Made by a program: the position numbers and the translations under genes. Positions 48,674 through 56,200 of a DNA stretch of 56,575 bases are shown here, one piece after another (position 1 is the stretch's first letter; each line of letters begins with the position of its first letter). Location: positions 1 to 56,575 of the forward strand of contig CAZFOB010000021.1 in NCBI GenBank assembly GCA_964520325.1, in the 5' to 3' direction. The notes under the pieces were generated by a model. That model saw only the letters and a list, made by a program, of their open reading frames with translations, was not told where the DNA came from and did no database searches. This stretch comes from CAZFOB01 sp964520325. GTDB taxonomy: Bacteria > Actinomycetota > JAICYB01.

Positions 48674-49536
48674 GAAGACCTGTTGTCGTTCTGCTCGCGT
48701 GCATCCTGGTGGCTTCGGCGTGCAGCCTCGGCCCCCGTGAGGACTGGGCGAAGTCGATGCGCGACGGCTTCGAGAAGGCGCTGGCCGCTGGCTCGGCGTC
48801 GATACGCCAGTCGGTCGCGATCGAAGCGATCGAGACCAACATCCGTCAGAAGCCCACGCCGCTGGTCGTCCGGAGCTCGGGAGCGGCCGACTTCGCGATG
48901 CGGCGCGCGCTGATGGTCGAGTCGGCTCCGAGGAAGGCTCAGGCCGTCTTCGACGATCTGGTCGTCTACTTCCAGCGGAGCAAGTCGTCGATAGGCCGGA
49001 GTACCAAGACGTGGGCGAAGTTCGACTTCGAAGCAGAGCCGCGGGTTGACTTGGACAACAACGACCGGCGACTGGCCGTCGGCGTCGGCCTCATCTCACC
49101 TGTCCTTGCCCTCGAGCTCCTCGACGGCGTGCTGACCGGAAGCGTGCGCGAAGCCGGGAGCGGCAACAAGGCCGGAGTGATGACGACGCGTTACACCGCG
49201 CGCCTCGCACCCGACGCGGCTGTGACGAAGATCAAGGACGAGGATCGCAAGGAGGGCGTCAACCGGCTCTTCGCGACGTACGGGATCCAGGAGGACGACT
49301 TCCCGGTCGATGTCTGGATCGACTCCGAGCGATATGTGCGCGCGGTTCGCTTCGTGATGCGCCAGCAGAAGGACAGGGTCAACGCGTTCACGATGACGCT
49401 GTCTTGGGAGTTCTCCGACTACGGGGACACGACCTCCCGGGACAACATGGGGGCCATCGTGTTACCGAGCGATTCGTCCACCATCCGCTCCGGACGATTC
49501 GGCGATTTCGTCGAAGAGCTGATCCGCGAGTTCTAG
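48670..49536 (+). CDS. Secreted lipoprotein (LppX/LprG-like)
   Basis: A 288-residue lipoprotein with signal peptide MRRPVVVLLACILVASAC and lipobox VASAC (Cys18). The rest lacks enzyme motifs. Features are a KAQAVFDDLVVYFQRSKSSI segment, VGVGLISPVLALELLDGVLT and NAFTMTLSWEFSDYG near the end, the last recalling the C-terminal strands of LppX/LprG-type lipid-binding lipoproteins. It starts within the stop of the MFS-ABC gene (ATGA), so it belongs to the importer operon and may assist uptake of a hydrophobic substrate. It converges on the binding-protein gene with 5 nt between stops. Confidence 0.72.
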   Translation: MRRPVVVLLACILVASACSLGPREDWAKSMRDGFEKALAAGSASIRQSVAIEAIETNIRQKPTPLVVRSSGAADFAMRRALMVESAPRKAQAVFDDLVVYFQRSKSSIGRSTKTWAKFDFEAEPRVDLDNNDRRLAVGVGLISPVLALELLDGVLTGSVREAGSGNKAGVMTTRYTARLAPDAAVTKIKDEDRKEGVNRLFATYGIQEDDFPVDVWIDSERYVRAVRFVMRQQKDRVNAFTMTLSWEFSDYGDTTSRDNMGAIVLPSDSSTIRSGRFGDFVEELIREF

Positions 49537-49541
49537 CGGAC

Positions 49542-51479
49542 TTACGGTTTCTCTTTGAAGACCGGTGGGTCGCCCCTCTGGAACTGTCCGGGCAGGAACC
49601 GCTTGCCTCCGTAGGTCGACACGTAGGTCCCGCCCTTGCCGTCGTAGGCCTTCGGCGCGTTGCAGCGGCTGGACCCCTCGGCGTCGCCCCCGATGTTCGT
49701 GCACAGCCAGTAGATCTCGCGCATGTCGTCGACGCCCGTGTGGTCGTACCCCGGGCCGCCGGTGGGACTCGTCGCGTACGACGAGCGGCCGACCTCATAC
49801 TCCGGTGCTCCGCCCTCAGGCAGTCGCGGGTAGGTGGCCGCCATGTTGAGCGGTGTGAGCACCGGACCGGTGGCCTGCAGGATCGAGAACAGTCCCATCG
49901 TCAGGTAGTACTCGGTCTGTGTGCCCGGCGGGATGTCCGTGCCGAACGCTTTCTTGTAGGCGGTCGTGCCCTCACCCTTGGGGCCGAGGATGCGCTCGGG
50001 CGGGCCGAGCTGGCTCATGCCGAAAAGGCTCCACTGGATCTCTTCCTGGTCCCACAGGCGCGCGAACTGCTCGACGTCGGTGAGGCCCGCGCTGTTCAGG
50101 ATCCACTCGGGGAAGTACTCCTGGCCGCGCGCGTATTGCGTGAGGAAGATCGGGATCAACGGATCGGTCGCCAGGAAGATCGTGGTGACATTGGCGGCTT
50201 TGAACTGCACGATCGCGTTCGCGGCTTCGTCGGGGAGGCGCGTGATGTCGAGCTGGTAGTTGTACCGGCTCGCGATGTCGGCATCGTACTTCTCCTTGCC
50301 TTCGCGCTGGGCGATATCCACGCAGTGGCTGTACTGGTCGTTGTCGGGCACGATCAGGCCGATGACGCGCTCGCTCTTGTCGAGCAGGAGGTCCTTCGAC
50401 CATTTGGCCGGCCGGTTCGCCAGGCGCTTGCCGATGTACTCGGCGTTCATGTGGGCGATGCGCTCACACTCCATCACACCGGCAAAGAGCCAGGGGTGAT
50501 ACTTGCGGTACCACTTCTCCGGGTAGTACGCCCCGGCGCCGAACGTGATCATGTTGCGCTCGGCCGAGCACTCACCGAAGACACCGGTCGCGCCCGCACC
50601 GATGACCGCGAACGGCTTGTACTTGCTGATGATCGCGGTGGCGTCGGCGCAGGCGCCCTCCTTGCCCTTCGAGAGCGCTTCGTTGGTCGAGTCGCCATTC
50701 TCCGATTCGTAACGGATGAACTTGACCTTGCGGCCCCACAGCTCGAAGACCTTGTTGAAGTACTCGACGAACTTCTCGCGCGTCGCGCGGAACTCCTCCG
50801 GCGACGCGAACCCCGCCGCGGCGACGAACGCCGCGGTCGCTTGGGAGCTCGCCGACTCGGGGAAGACGCGGTTGACGATCACGATCTCCTTGGCGGTGAC
50901 GCCGCGCGTGGTGGCCCCGCCGTTGTTGCCCGTCCATGCCGGGTAGCAGGGCACCGCGTAACGGGACCACGGCAGCTGCCGGACGCCCTTGGCGCAGTCG
51001 AAGTTGCCGCGCGTCTTTCCCTTCGCCGTCCACGCGAGCGGATCGAACTGCTTCACTTGGGGAAGCGTGGTAGCCGTGCCCGGCTTCGCGCTGTCGTCGG
51101 TCAAGCCGGCGCTGTCGACGCCGCTGGACCCCTGCACCGGCGTGCCGTCCGTGACTGCTCCATCGCCGTCGACCGAACCGGGGTCACTCAGATCCAGGTT
51201 CGAGTCTGTTTGCGTCAGGGCGGCGGCCTGCTGCGCTGTGTCGCTGTTCGGTTTGGTCGGGATGACGAAGATGAAGAGCGCGAAGATCGCGATCAGTGCG
51301 TAGAAGGGCATCCAGCGGCGGAAGTGACGCATGACGGGATCGTCGCCGGCGCCATGGGCGTTGCCATTGCCCTCGATGGCTTCGAGCCGGTCGGCCATCT
51401 TCTCGAAGGCGTCGGCAAGTCGATCGACCGAGTCCTGCAGGCCACGGCCTCCCGTGGCTCCAATTCCTTTTGCCGCCAA
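49542..51479 (-). CDS. Membrane-tethered ABC substrate-binding protein (LivJ-like)
   Basis: A 645-residue protein with an unusual N-terminus. A cytoplasmic coiled-coil-like stretch (13-37, LQDSVDRLADAFEKMADRLE) is followed by one membrane helix (about 58-74), a linker rich in Asp/Ser/Thr (75-150) and a type I periplasmic-binding fold (about 165-640; GITAKEIVIVNRVFPESASS-like first strand, then ANVTTIFLATDPLIP). It lacks a lipobox, so it is anchored by an uncleaved helix. The start is TTG 51479 with GGGAGGGAAC upstream. It should deliver ligand to the LivH-LivM/MFS-ABC importer encoded convergently, and it shares the CTTGA-N8-TCAAG motif with that operon. Confidence 0.85.
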   Translation of the reverse strand: MAAKGIGATGGRGLQDSVDRLADAFEKMADRLEAIEGNGNAHGAGDDPVMRHFRRWMPFYALIAIFALFIFVIPTKPNSDTAQQAAALTQTDSNLDLSDPGSVDGDGAVTDGTPVQGSSGVDSAGLTDDSAKPGTATTLPQVKQFDPLAWTAKGKTRGNFDCAKGVRQLPWSRYAVPCYPAWTGNNGGATTRGVTAKEIVIVNRVFPESASSQATAAFVAAAGFASPEEFRATREKFVEYFNKVFELWGRKVKFIRYESENGDSTNEALSKGKEGACADATAIISKYKPFAVIGAGATGVFGECSAERNMITFGAGAYYPEKWYRKYHPWLFAGVMECERIAHMNAEYIGKRLANRPAKWSKDLLLDKSERVIGLIVPDNDQYSHCVDIAQREGKEKYDADIASRYNYQLDITRLPDEAANAIVQFKAANVTTIFLATDPLIPIFLTQYARGQEYFPEWILNSAGLTDVEQFARLWDQEEIQWSLFGMSQLGPPERILGPKGEGTTAYKKAFGTDIPPGTQTEYYLTMGLFSILQATGPVLTPLNMAATYPRLPEGGAPEYEVGRSSYATSPTGGPGYDHTGVDDMREIYWLCTNIGGDAEGSSRCNAPKAYDGKGGTYVSTYGGKRFLPGQFQRGDPPVFKEKP

Positions 51480-51504
51480 GTTCCCTCCCCGGGACTAGGC
51501 GTTT

Positions 51505-51522
51505 CTTGAACGACGAGTCAAG
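51505..51522 (-). promoter_or_regulatory. Inverted repeat CTTGA-N8-TCAAG upstream of the binding-protein gene
   Basis: Arms CTTGA (51505-51509) and TCAAG (51518-51522) separated by 8 nt, the same spacing as the repeat at 43417-43434. It stands 25 nt before the binding protein's TTG start. The common motif supports co-regulation of importer and binding protein. Confidence 0.55.
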
Positions 51523-51616
51523 TGATTGATACCCGGGTTCGCCCGGTCGTGCAAGCCGGTAAAGCCTGCTACGTCAGGGTGAACGCTCGAGATGGCGGTT
51601 CGGTTCTCTCGGTCCC

Positions 51617-51622
51617 TAGGCT
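51617..51622 (+). promoter_or_regulatory. -10 hexamer of leaderless luciferase-family gene
   Basis: TAGGCT six bases before ATG 51629, no ribosome binding site. A -35 is not evident. Confidence 0.45.
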
Positions 51623-51628
51623 GGGGCC

Positions 51629-52528
51629 ATGACGAAACTCGGGGACATCGGCGTCTTCATCGACTCTCACTCGTTGGACGACTTCATCAAGGACGTCCGT
51701 TCGGTCAAGGATGCCGGCTTCGGCTCGGCTTGGGCCCCGCAGGTGTTCGGGCTCGACACGCTCACGGCCCTCGCTGTTGCCGGGGCCGAAGTTGCCGGGA
51801 TCAACCTCGGCACGGCTGTGGTCCCCACCTATCCGCGCCACCCGAGTGCGCTTGGTCAGCAGGCGCTCACCGTGCAGGCCGCCACCGGTGGGCGCCTGTC
51901 GCTCGGTATCGGTCTGTCGCACAAGGTCGTCGTCGAGAACATGTGGGGGATCTCCTTCGAGAAGCCCGCGCGGCACATGCGCGAGTACCTGTCCGCGCTG
52001 ATGCCGTTGTTGCGCGACAAGTCGGTTTCCTTCGAAGGGGCCACGCTCAAGTCGATGGTCGGGCTCCAGGGTGGGGCGGACATCCCGGCGCCACCCGTGC
52101 TCGTGGCCGCACTCGGTCCGAAGATGCTCGAGATCGCGGGCACGCTCGCCGACGGCACGATCACCTGGATGACCGGCCACCAGACGGTCGGCTCGCACAT
52201 CGCCCCGACCATCGCGAAAGCTGCGAGCGCCGCCGGCAAACCGGCGCCGCGCGTGGTCGTCGCTCTGCCGGTGGCAGTGACGGAGGACATCGGCGCGGCC
52301 CGCGAGCTCGCGTCGAGGGCGTTCGCGATCTACGGGCACCTTCCTTCGTATCGCGCGATGCTCGATCGCGAGGGGGCCGAGGGCCCTGCGAATGTGGTCA
52401 TCGCCGGAGACGCTGCATCGGTCAGGGCGCAGATCGAGGAAGTCTTTGCGGCCGGGGCGACGGAGTTCGTCGGGGTGCCGTTCTACGAGCCGAAGCGCAC
52501 CCTCGACGCGCTGGCCGCGCTGCTCTGA
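51629..52528 (+). CDS. LLM class F420-dependent oxidoreductase
   Basis: A 299-residue luciferase-like (TIM-barrel) oxidoreductase of the F420-dependent group. The N-terminus is IGVFIDSHSLDDFIKDVRSV, then GLDTLTALAVAGAEVAGINL, GTAVVPTYPRHPSALGQQAL and GGRLSLGIGLSH, which are the family's cofactor-binding strands. It transfers hydride using reduced F420; the substrate is unknown. It is the first of four genes running the same way, and the next gene has its own promoter 71 nt on. The use of F420 fits an actinobacterial host. Confidence 0.88.
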   Translation: MTKLGDIGVFIDSHSLDDFIKDVRSVKDAGFGSAWAPQVFGLDTLTALAVAGAEVAGINLGTAVVPTYPRHPSALGQQALTVQAATGGRLSLGIGLSHKVVVENMWGISFEKPARHMREYLSALMPLLRDKSVSFEGATLKSMVGLQGGADIPAPPVLVAALGPKMLEIAGTLADGTITWMTGHQTVGSHIAPTIAKAASAAGKPAPRVVVALPVAVTEDIGAARELASRAFAIYGHLPSYRAMLDREGAEGPANVVIAGDAASVRAQIEEVFAAGATEFVGVPFYEPKRTLDALAALL

Positions 52529-52598
52529 TCCGCCGGCAACGCGGCGTGCCCGACCCGTTCGCGCCCGCGAACGTTGTGGATCATCCCGAGCCCGCCTC

Positions 52599-52661
52599 TT
52601 GACAGCTCCCGCGGCCTCGGTCTAGTGTTTCCTATCTGGACCAGAGATTTGCTCTAGCAAA
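52599..52661 (+). promoter_or_regulatory. Promoter and operator-like palindrome of the luciferase-SDR-IclR operon
   Basis: TTGACA (52599-52604), 18-nt spacer, TAGTGT (52623-52628), giving an expected start near 52635. The palindrome TTTGCT-CT-AGCAAA follows at 52648-52661, between the start site and the ribosome binding site AGGAGG. Its position would allow repression, most simply by the IclR protein encoded at the operon's end. Confidence 0.6.
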
Positions 52662-52677
52662 CAGCCAGGAGGCCTCG

Positions 52678-53874
52678 ATGAAGCTCGACCTGCTCTACGA
52701 GATCGACGTTCCGAAGCCGTGGGGCGACAAGCCTCATCCGTACGGCCAGCGCGAGCACGAGCAGCGTGCTTACAAGGAGGCCTTCGAGCAGATCAAGCTC
52801 GCCGATCGGTTCGGGTTCAACACGATCTGGGCGGTCGAGCACCACTTTCGCGAGGGACGTTCGCATTCGCCGTCCTCCGAGGTGGTGCTTGGAGCGCTCA
52901 GTCAGGTCACGGAGAATCTGCGGCTCGGCTTCGGTGTCACGCTCTGTCCGCCGGGGTTCATCCACCCGGCCCGCGTCGCTGAGAAGGTTGCGACAGTGGA
53001 CATCCTGTCCGGTGGCCGGGTGGAGTGGGGGATCGGACGGTCGACCCCGATGGAGCAGACGGCTTTCGGTGTGAACACCGAGACCTCGAAGGACGACATG
53101 TACGAGACGGCCCGCACCGTCGTCGACATGTGGGGGGCCGAGTACTACGAGCGACACGACGACTTCCTCGAGTTCCCGCGCCGCATGGTCACACCGAAGC
53201 CGATGCAGGACCCGCACCCGCCGGCATGGCAAGCCGCCGTCTCCTCGGGAAGCGCGCGTCAGGCCGGAGAGATGGGGCTCGGTCTGCTGTCGTTCGCGAT
53301 CATGCAGCCGCTGTCGAAGATGGCCGACCACATCAACGATTACCGCGAGGGTCAGAAGAACTGCACCAAGCCGCTCACGAAGGTGCACACCAACAAGGTC
53401 AGCGCGTACACGCTCGTCCACTGCGCGGACACCTTCGAGCGCGCCGAGCGCAACGGCATCTGGGACTCCGTGTGGTGGTGGTACCAGCATCTCTCCGAGT
53501 TCACGCTCGAATGGGAGTTCCCGCACTTCTCGCAGGAGGAGAAGGACCGTCTCTTCCCGATGCTCTCCAAGCACGCGGCCGGCGAGCTCAACCCGAAGGC
53601 GTTCAACGATGCGCACATGATCATCGTCGGAGATCCCGACCAGTGCTACGCGAAGTTCAAGGAGTACGAGAAGCTCGGCGTCGATCAGGTGATCTGCTAC
53701 GTGCAGTTCGGCTTTCTGTCGCACGCCTCGATCATGCGGACGATCGAATTGCTCGGCACGCACGTGATCCCGGCCCTCGAGCAGGACGGCATCCAAGTGA
53801 CGCAGCGGGTGACCGGCCAAAGGACTGGAAAGACGGACCCGAACGACGCCACCCTGTCGTCGATCGTCGACTAG
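52678..53874 (+). CDS. LLM class flavin-dependent oxidoreductase (luciferase-like monooxygenase)
   Basis: A 398-residue bacterial luciferase-like enzyme. N-terminal KLDLLYEIDVPKPWG, then NTIWAVEHHFREGRSHSPSS (the EHHF motif typical of the subgroup), then LRLGFGVTLCPPGFIHPARV and RVEWGIGRSTPMEQTAFGV (flavin-binding strand). It probably oxidises an organic substrate with FMNH2 or F420 and oxygen. ATG 52678 follows AGGAGG by 6 nt. It is the first gene of an operon with the SDR (5-nt gap) and IclR. Luciferase-SDR pairs often act in degradation of terpenoids, steroids or cyclic ketones; this is inference. Confidence 0.87.
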   Translation: MKLDLLYEIDVPKPWGDKPHPYGQREHEQRAYKEAFEQIKLADRFGFNTIWAVEHHFREGRSHSPSSEVVLGALSQVTENLRLGFGVTLCPPGFIHPARVAEKVATVDILSGGRVEWGIGRSTPMEQTAFGVNTETSKDDMYETARTVVDMWGAEYYERHDDFLEFPRRMVTPKPMQDPHPPAWQAAVSSGSARQAGEMGLGLLSFAIMQPLSKMADHINDYREGQKNCTKPLTKVHTNKVSAYTLVHCADTFERAERNGIWDSVWWWYQHLSEFTLEWEFPHFSQEEKDRLFPMLSKHAAGELNPKAFNDAHMIIVGDPDQCYAKFKEYEKLGVDQVICYVQFGFLSHASIMRTIELLGTHVIPALEQDGIQVTQRVTGQRTGKTDPNDATLSSIVD

Positions 53875-53879
53875 CTCTC

Positions 53880-54671
53880 ATGACGTCGACCGACAACACG
53901 CCAGTACCGGACTATCCGGGTCTGCTGCGGCTCGACGGGAAGCGGATCGTCGTCGTGGGGGCCGGACAGGGCATCGGACGCCAAGCTTCGCATGCACTTG
54001 CATCGGTCGGAGCCAAGCTCGTGTGTGTCGACAACCGCGAGGACCTCGCGAAAGAGATAGCGGCCGAGGTCGACGGTGTCTACGTCGTGGCCGACGCGAC
54101 CAAACGTGAGGACGCCGAGCAAACGATCGCCACGTGTGTCTCTGAATTCGGCGGCATCGACGGGCTCGTCGACATCGTTGGGATGGCGCGTTACGGCGAT
54201 GCCGTCGCGACGTCCGACGAGGACTGGGACTGGACGTTCGACATGGTGCTTCGTCACGCGTTCGTGTTCTCGCAGGCTGCGGCTAAAGCGATGACTGATG
54301 GCGGATCGATGGTGTTCGTGGCTTCCGTGAGCGGGATCTCGTCGGCTCCTCGCCATGCCGCGTACGGCGCCGCGAAGGCCGCGTTGATGTCGTGGGTTCG
54401 ATCGCTCGCAGTCGAGCTCGGTCCGTCCGGAATACGGGTGAACGCTGTTGCGCCAGGTGTCGTGTGGACCCCGCGCATCTCGCAGGTGCTCGGGGAGAAG
54501 GGACGCGAGGGTCAGTCGCGCAATGCGCCCATCGGTCGCGTAGCCGAGCCGAAGGACATCGCGTCGGGCATCCTCTTCCTCGCGTCCGAACTTGCCGGCT
54601 ACGTCACCGGACAGACGCTCGTGGTCGACGGCGGCGTCGGCGTCAAATTCCCTTACCCGATGAACCTCTGA
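53880..54671 (+). CDS. Short-chain dehydrogenase/reductase (SDR)
   Basis: A 263-residue classical SDR. The NAD(P)-binding motif is VVVGAGQGIGRQA (25-37), replacing the usual TGxxxGIG by GAGQGIG. The active site is Ser149, Tyr162 and Lys166 (ASVSGISSAP / AYGAAKAAL), and the C-terminal VDGGVGVKF motif is normal. Asp after the second strand (CVDNRED) indicates NAD(H) preference. It is likely an alcohol dehydrogenase or ketoreductase for the product or substrate of the flanking luciferase-like enzyme. It lies 5 nt after that gene and 1 nt before the IclR gene. Confidence 0.9.
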   Translation: MTSTDNTPVPDYPGLLRLDGKRIVVVGAGQGIGRQASHALASVGAKLVCVDNREDLAKEIAAEVDGVYVVADATKREDAEQTIATCVSEFGGIDGLVDIVGMARYGDAVATSDEDWDWTFDMVLRHAFVFSQAAAKAMTDGGSMVFVASVSGISSAPRHAAYGAAKAALMSWVRSLAVELGPSGIRVNAVAPGVVWTPRISQVLGEKGREGQSRNAPIGRVAEPKDIASGILFLASELAGYVTGQTLVVDGGVGVKFPYPMNL

Positions 54672-54672
54672 G

Positions 54673-55548
54673 ATGGCGCGTCGCGCACCCGCGGTAGAGC
54701 GTTCGATCGCCGTCCTGAACTTCCTCGCTGCGCATCCGGACGCTCGCTACACGCTGTCCGAGATCGCACGCGCAACCGAGCTGAACAAGGCCACCCTGCA
54801 CGCGATCCTCGGCGCACTGACCGAATCGGGCTTCGTGCTTCGCGAAGAGGAGCGCAAGACATATGGGCTCGGCCCGGCCCTCGTTGCTCTCGGTGGGGCA
54901 GCCGTCGAGGCCAATCCGGCCGTGCAGCTCGCTCTCCCGCACATGGAGGCCATGTCGACCGAGCTCGGTCTCGATTGCGTCGCGTCGACGGCGATCGAGG
55001 ATCAGATCGTGATCATCACGCGCACGAGCTCTCGGCGTCCGTTCGGCATCGAGGTGGAGCCGGGCCAGCGTCTTCCGCTCGCGCCCCCGCTCGGCACGGT
55101 CTTCGTCGCGTGGTCGTCGCAGAGCGACATCGACCGGTGGCTCGCGAAGGTGGGGCCGAAGGCGAGCAACGCCGACATCCAGCGCTACCGCCAGGCCGTC
55201 GACACCGTGCGGGCGCGTGGGTACTCGCTCGGCCTCGGTGGTGAGCCGATCCCGCCACGGGAGAAGGGCGAGCGCGCTTCCAAGTCCCGGCCGCGGACGC
55301 TCGAGGACAACGTCCGCAGCATCCGTGTGGACGAATATGCCCTCATCGAGCTCGACCACTCGTCGACGTATCGGCTGAATCACATCGGCGCGCCGATCTT
55401 CGACAACCACGGACGGGTCTCACTGGCGATGTTCCTCATCGGTTTCCAGGGCGACATCGCCGCCGGCGAGGTGCCGCGCTACGCCGAGCGTTTGCGATAC
55501 GCGTGTACCGCGGTCACGGAGAAGATCGGCGGCCGCGAACCCGAGTAG
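54673..55548 (+). CDS. IclR family transcriptional regulator
   Basis: A 291-residue regulator. Residues 1-65 form a winged helix-turn-helix (VERSIAVLNFLAAHPDARYT, LSEIARATELNKATLHAIL). Residues about 85-285 form the effector-binding IclR domain (GLDCVASTAIEDQIVII, the cavity strand, and PIFDNHGRVSLAMFLIG). IclR proteins often control the operon they end and respond to a catabolic intermediate. Here it is the last gene of the luciferase-SDR operon, 1 nt after the SDR stop. The palindrome at 52648-52661 is the obvious candidate target. The C-terminal effector domain is a little longer than usual (insert ERASKSRPRTLEDN). Confidence 0.9.
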   Translation: MARRAPAVERSIAVLNFLAAHPDARYTLSEIARATELNKATLHAILGALTESGFVLREEERKTYGLGPALVALGGAAVEANPAVQLALPHMEAMSTELGLDCVASTAIEDQIVIITRTSSRRPFGIEVEPGQRLPLAPPLGTVFVAWSSQSDIDRWLAKVGPKASNADIQRYRQAVDTVRARGYSLGLGGEPIPPREKGERASKSRPRTLEDNVRSIRVDEYALIELDHSSTYRLNHIGAPIFDNHGRVSLAMFLIGFQGDIAAGEVPRYAERLRYACTAVTEKIGGREPE

Positions 55549-55559
55549 CGATCGAGGTC

Positions 55560-55880
55560 CAGTTCTGCGGTGCAAAGCCGGGCGGCGCATACGGGCGAAG
55601 ACGAGCCCACCGGCCGCGCCGGCAAGCGCAAGGCCACCCACGATCGCTCCGACGAGAAGACCGGTGTTCGAGCCGCCGGTGTCGTCGACGGCGAACGGCT
55701 CAATGGTTCCGAGGGTCGACGTCGGCGTTGGTGTCGCTTCAGCAGAGGCCGACGCCGACGCGGGTGCCTCGGTCGGAGCTTCCGTTGGCTGCGCCGGTGC
55801 CGGTGCCGGCGCTTGTGTCACCGGGGTGCGGGCTGCGGAGTTGCCGGCTTCGGTGTCGGGACCGGGGCCTTCACGACCAC
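55560..55880 (-). pseudogene. Remnant of a proline/alanine-rich membrane-anchored surface protein
   Basis: Minus-strand sequence encodes VKAPVPTPKPATPQP (in one frame), then, after a frame change, TQAPAPAPAQPTEAPTEAPA, a Ser/Ala/Thr linker and a hydrophobic anchor GLLVGAIVGGLALAGAAGGL followed by ARMRR. This is the usual C-terminus of actinobacterial exported proteins with a Pro-rich stalk. No signal peptide or functional domain remains upstream, and the frame runs on into the IclR gene. I read it as a decayed gene end; a short expressed product cannot be excluded. Confidence 0.45.
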
Positions 55881-56055
55881 CGCTCCTGAGAAGGCTCTGA
55901 GTGCAGCACGACCGAGGCGAGCGTGTCCCAGAACGCGCGACGAGGCGGGTCAACTCGCGTGGTCGAAGTACCGCTTTGGGGTAGGCGCGAGGTCAGGCCA
56001 CGTCGCTGAAAAGGTCATCTAGCAACGCGAGGAACGCGGTTTGAAGGGTGACCTT

Positions 56056-56157
56056 TCAGGGCATGTCCTTCCTGCCCTCGGTGACCACGCAGGCATCGCA
56101 TCGATAGGTGAGGTCCTTGATCGTGAGGCACGGTGGATTGCGAAGGAAGGCTCTCAT
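56056..56157 (-). CDS. Possible 33-residue CxxC peptide or zinc-ribbon fragment
   Basis: An ATG frame on the minus strand gives 33 residues with Cys10 and a CDAC pair (TYRCDACVVTEG), resembling the start of small zinc-ribbon proteins. There is no good ribosome binding site, and no partner motif follows the stop. It may be a remnant of a larger gene. From 55954 to 56200 nothing else is recognisable. Confidence 0.25.
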   Translation of the reverse strand: MRAFLRNPPCLTIKDLTYRCDACVVTEGRKDMP

Positions 56158-56200
56158 GGCCTTCTGCGTATCGGTCACCGACTAGGAGACGGAGGAGACG

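Noticed and set aside
49404..51509. Open frame of about 700 codons on the plus strand opposite the binding-protein gene
   Set aside because: Low-complexity Arg/Val/Leu translation with no family match, while the minus strand encodes a complete binding-protein fold with a good ribosome binding site.
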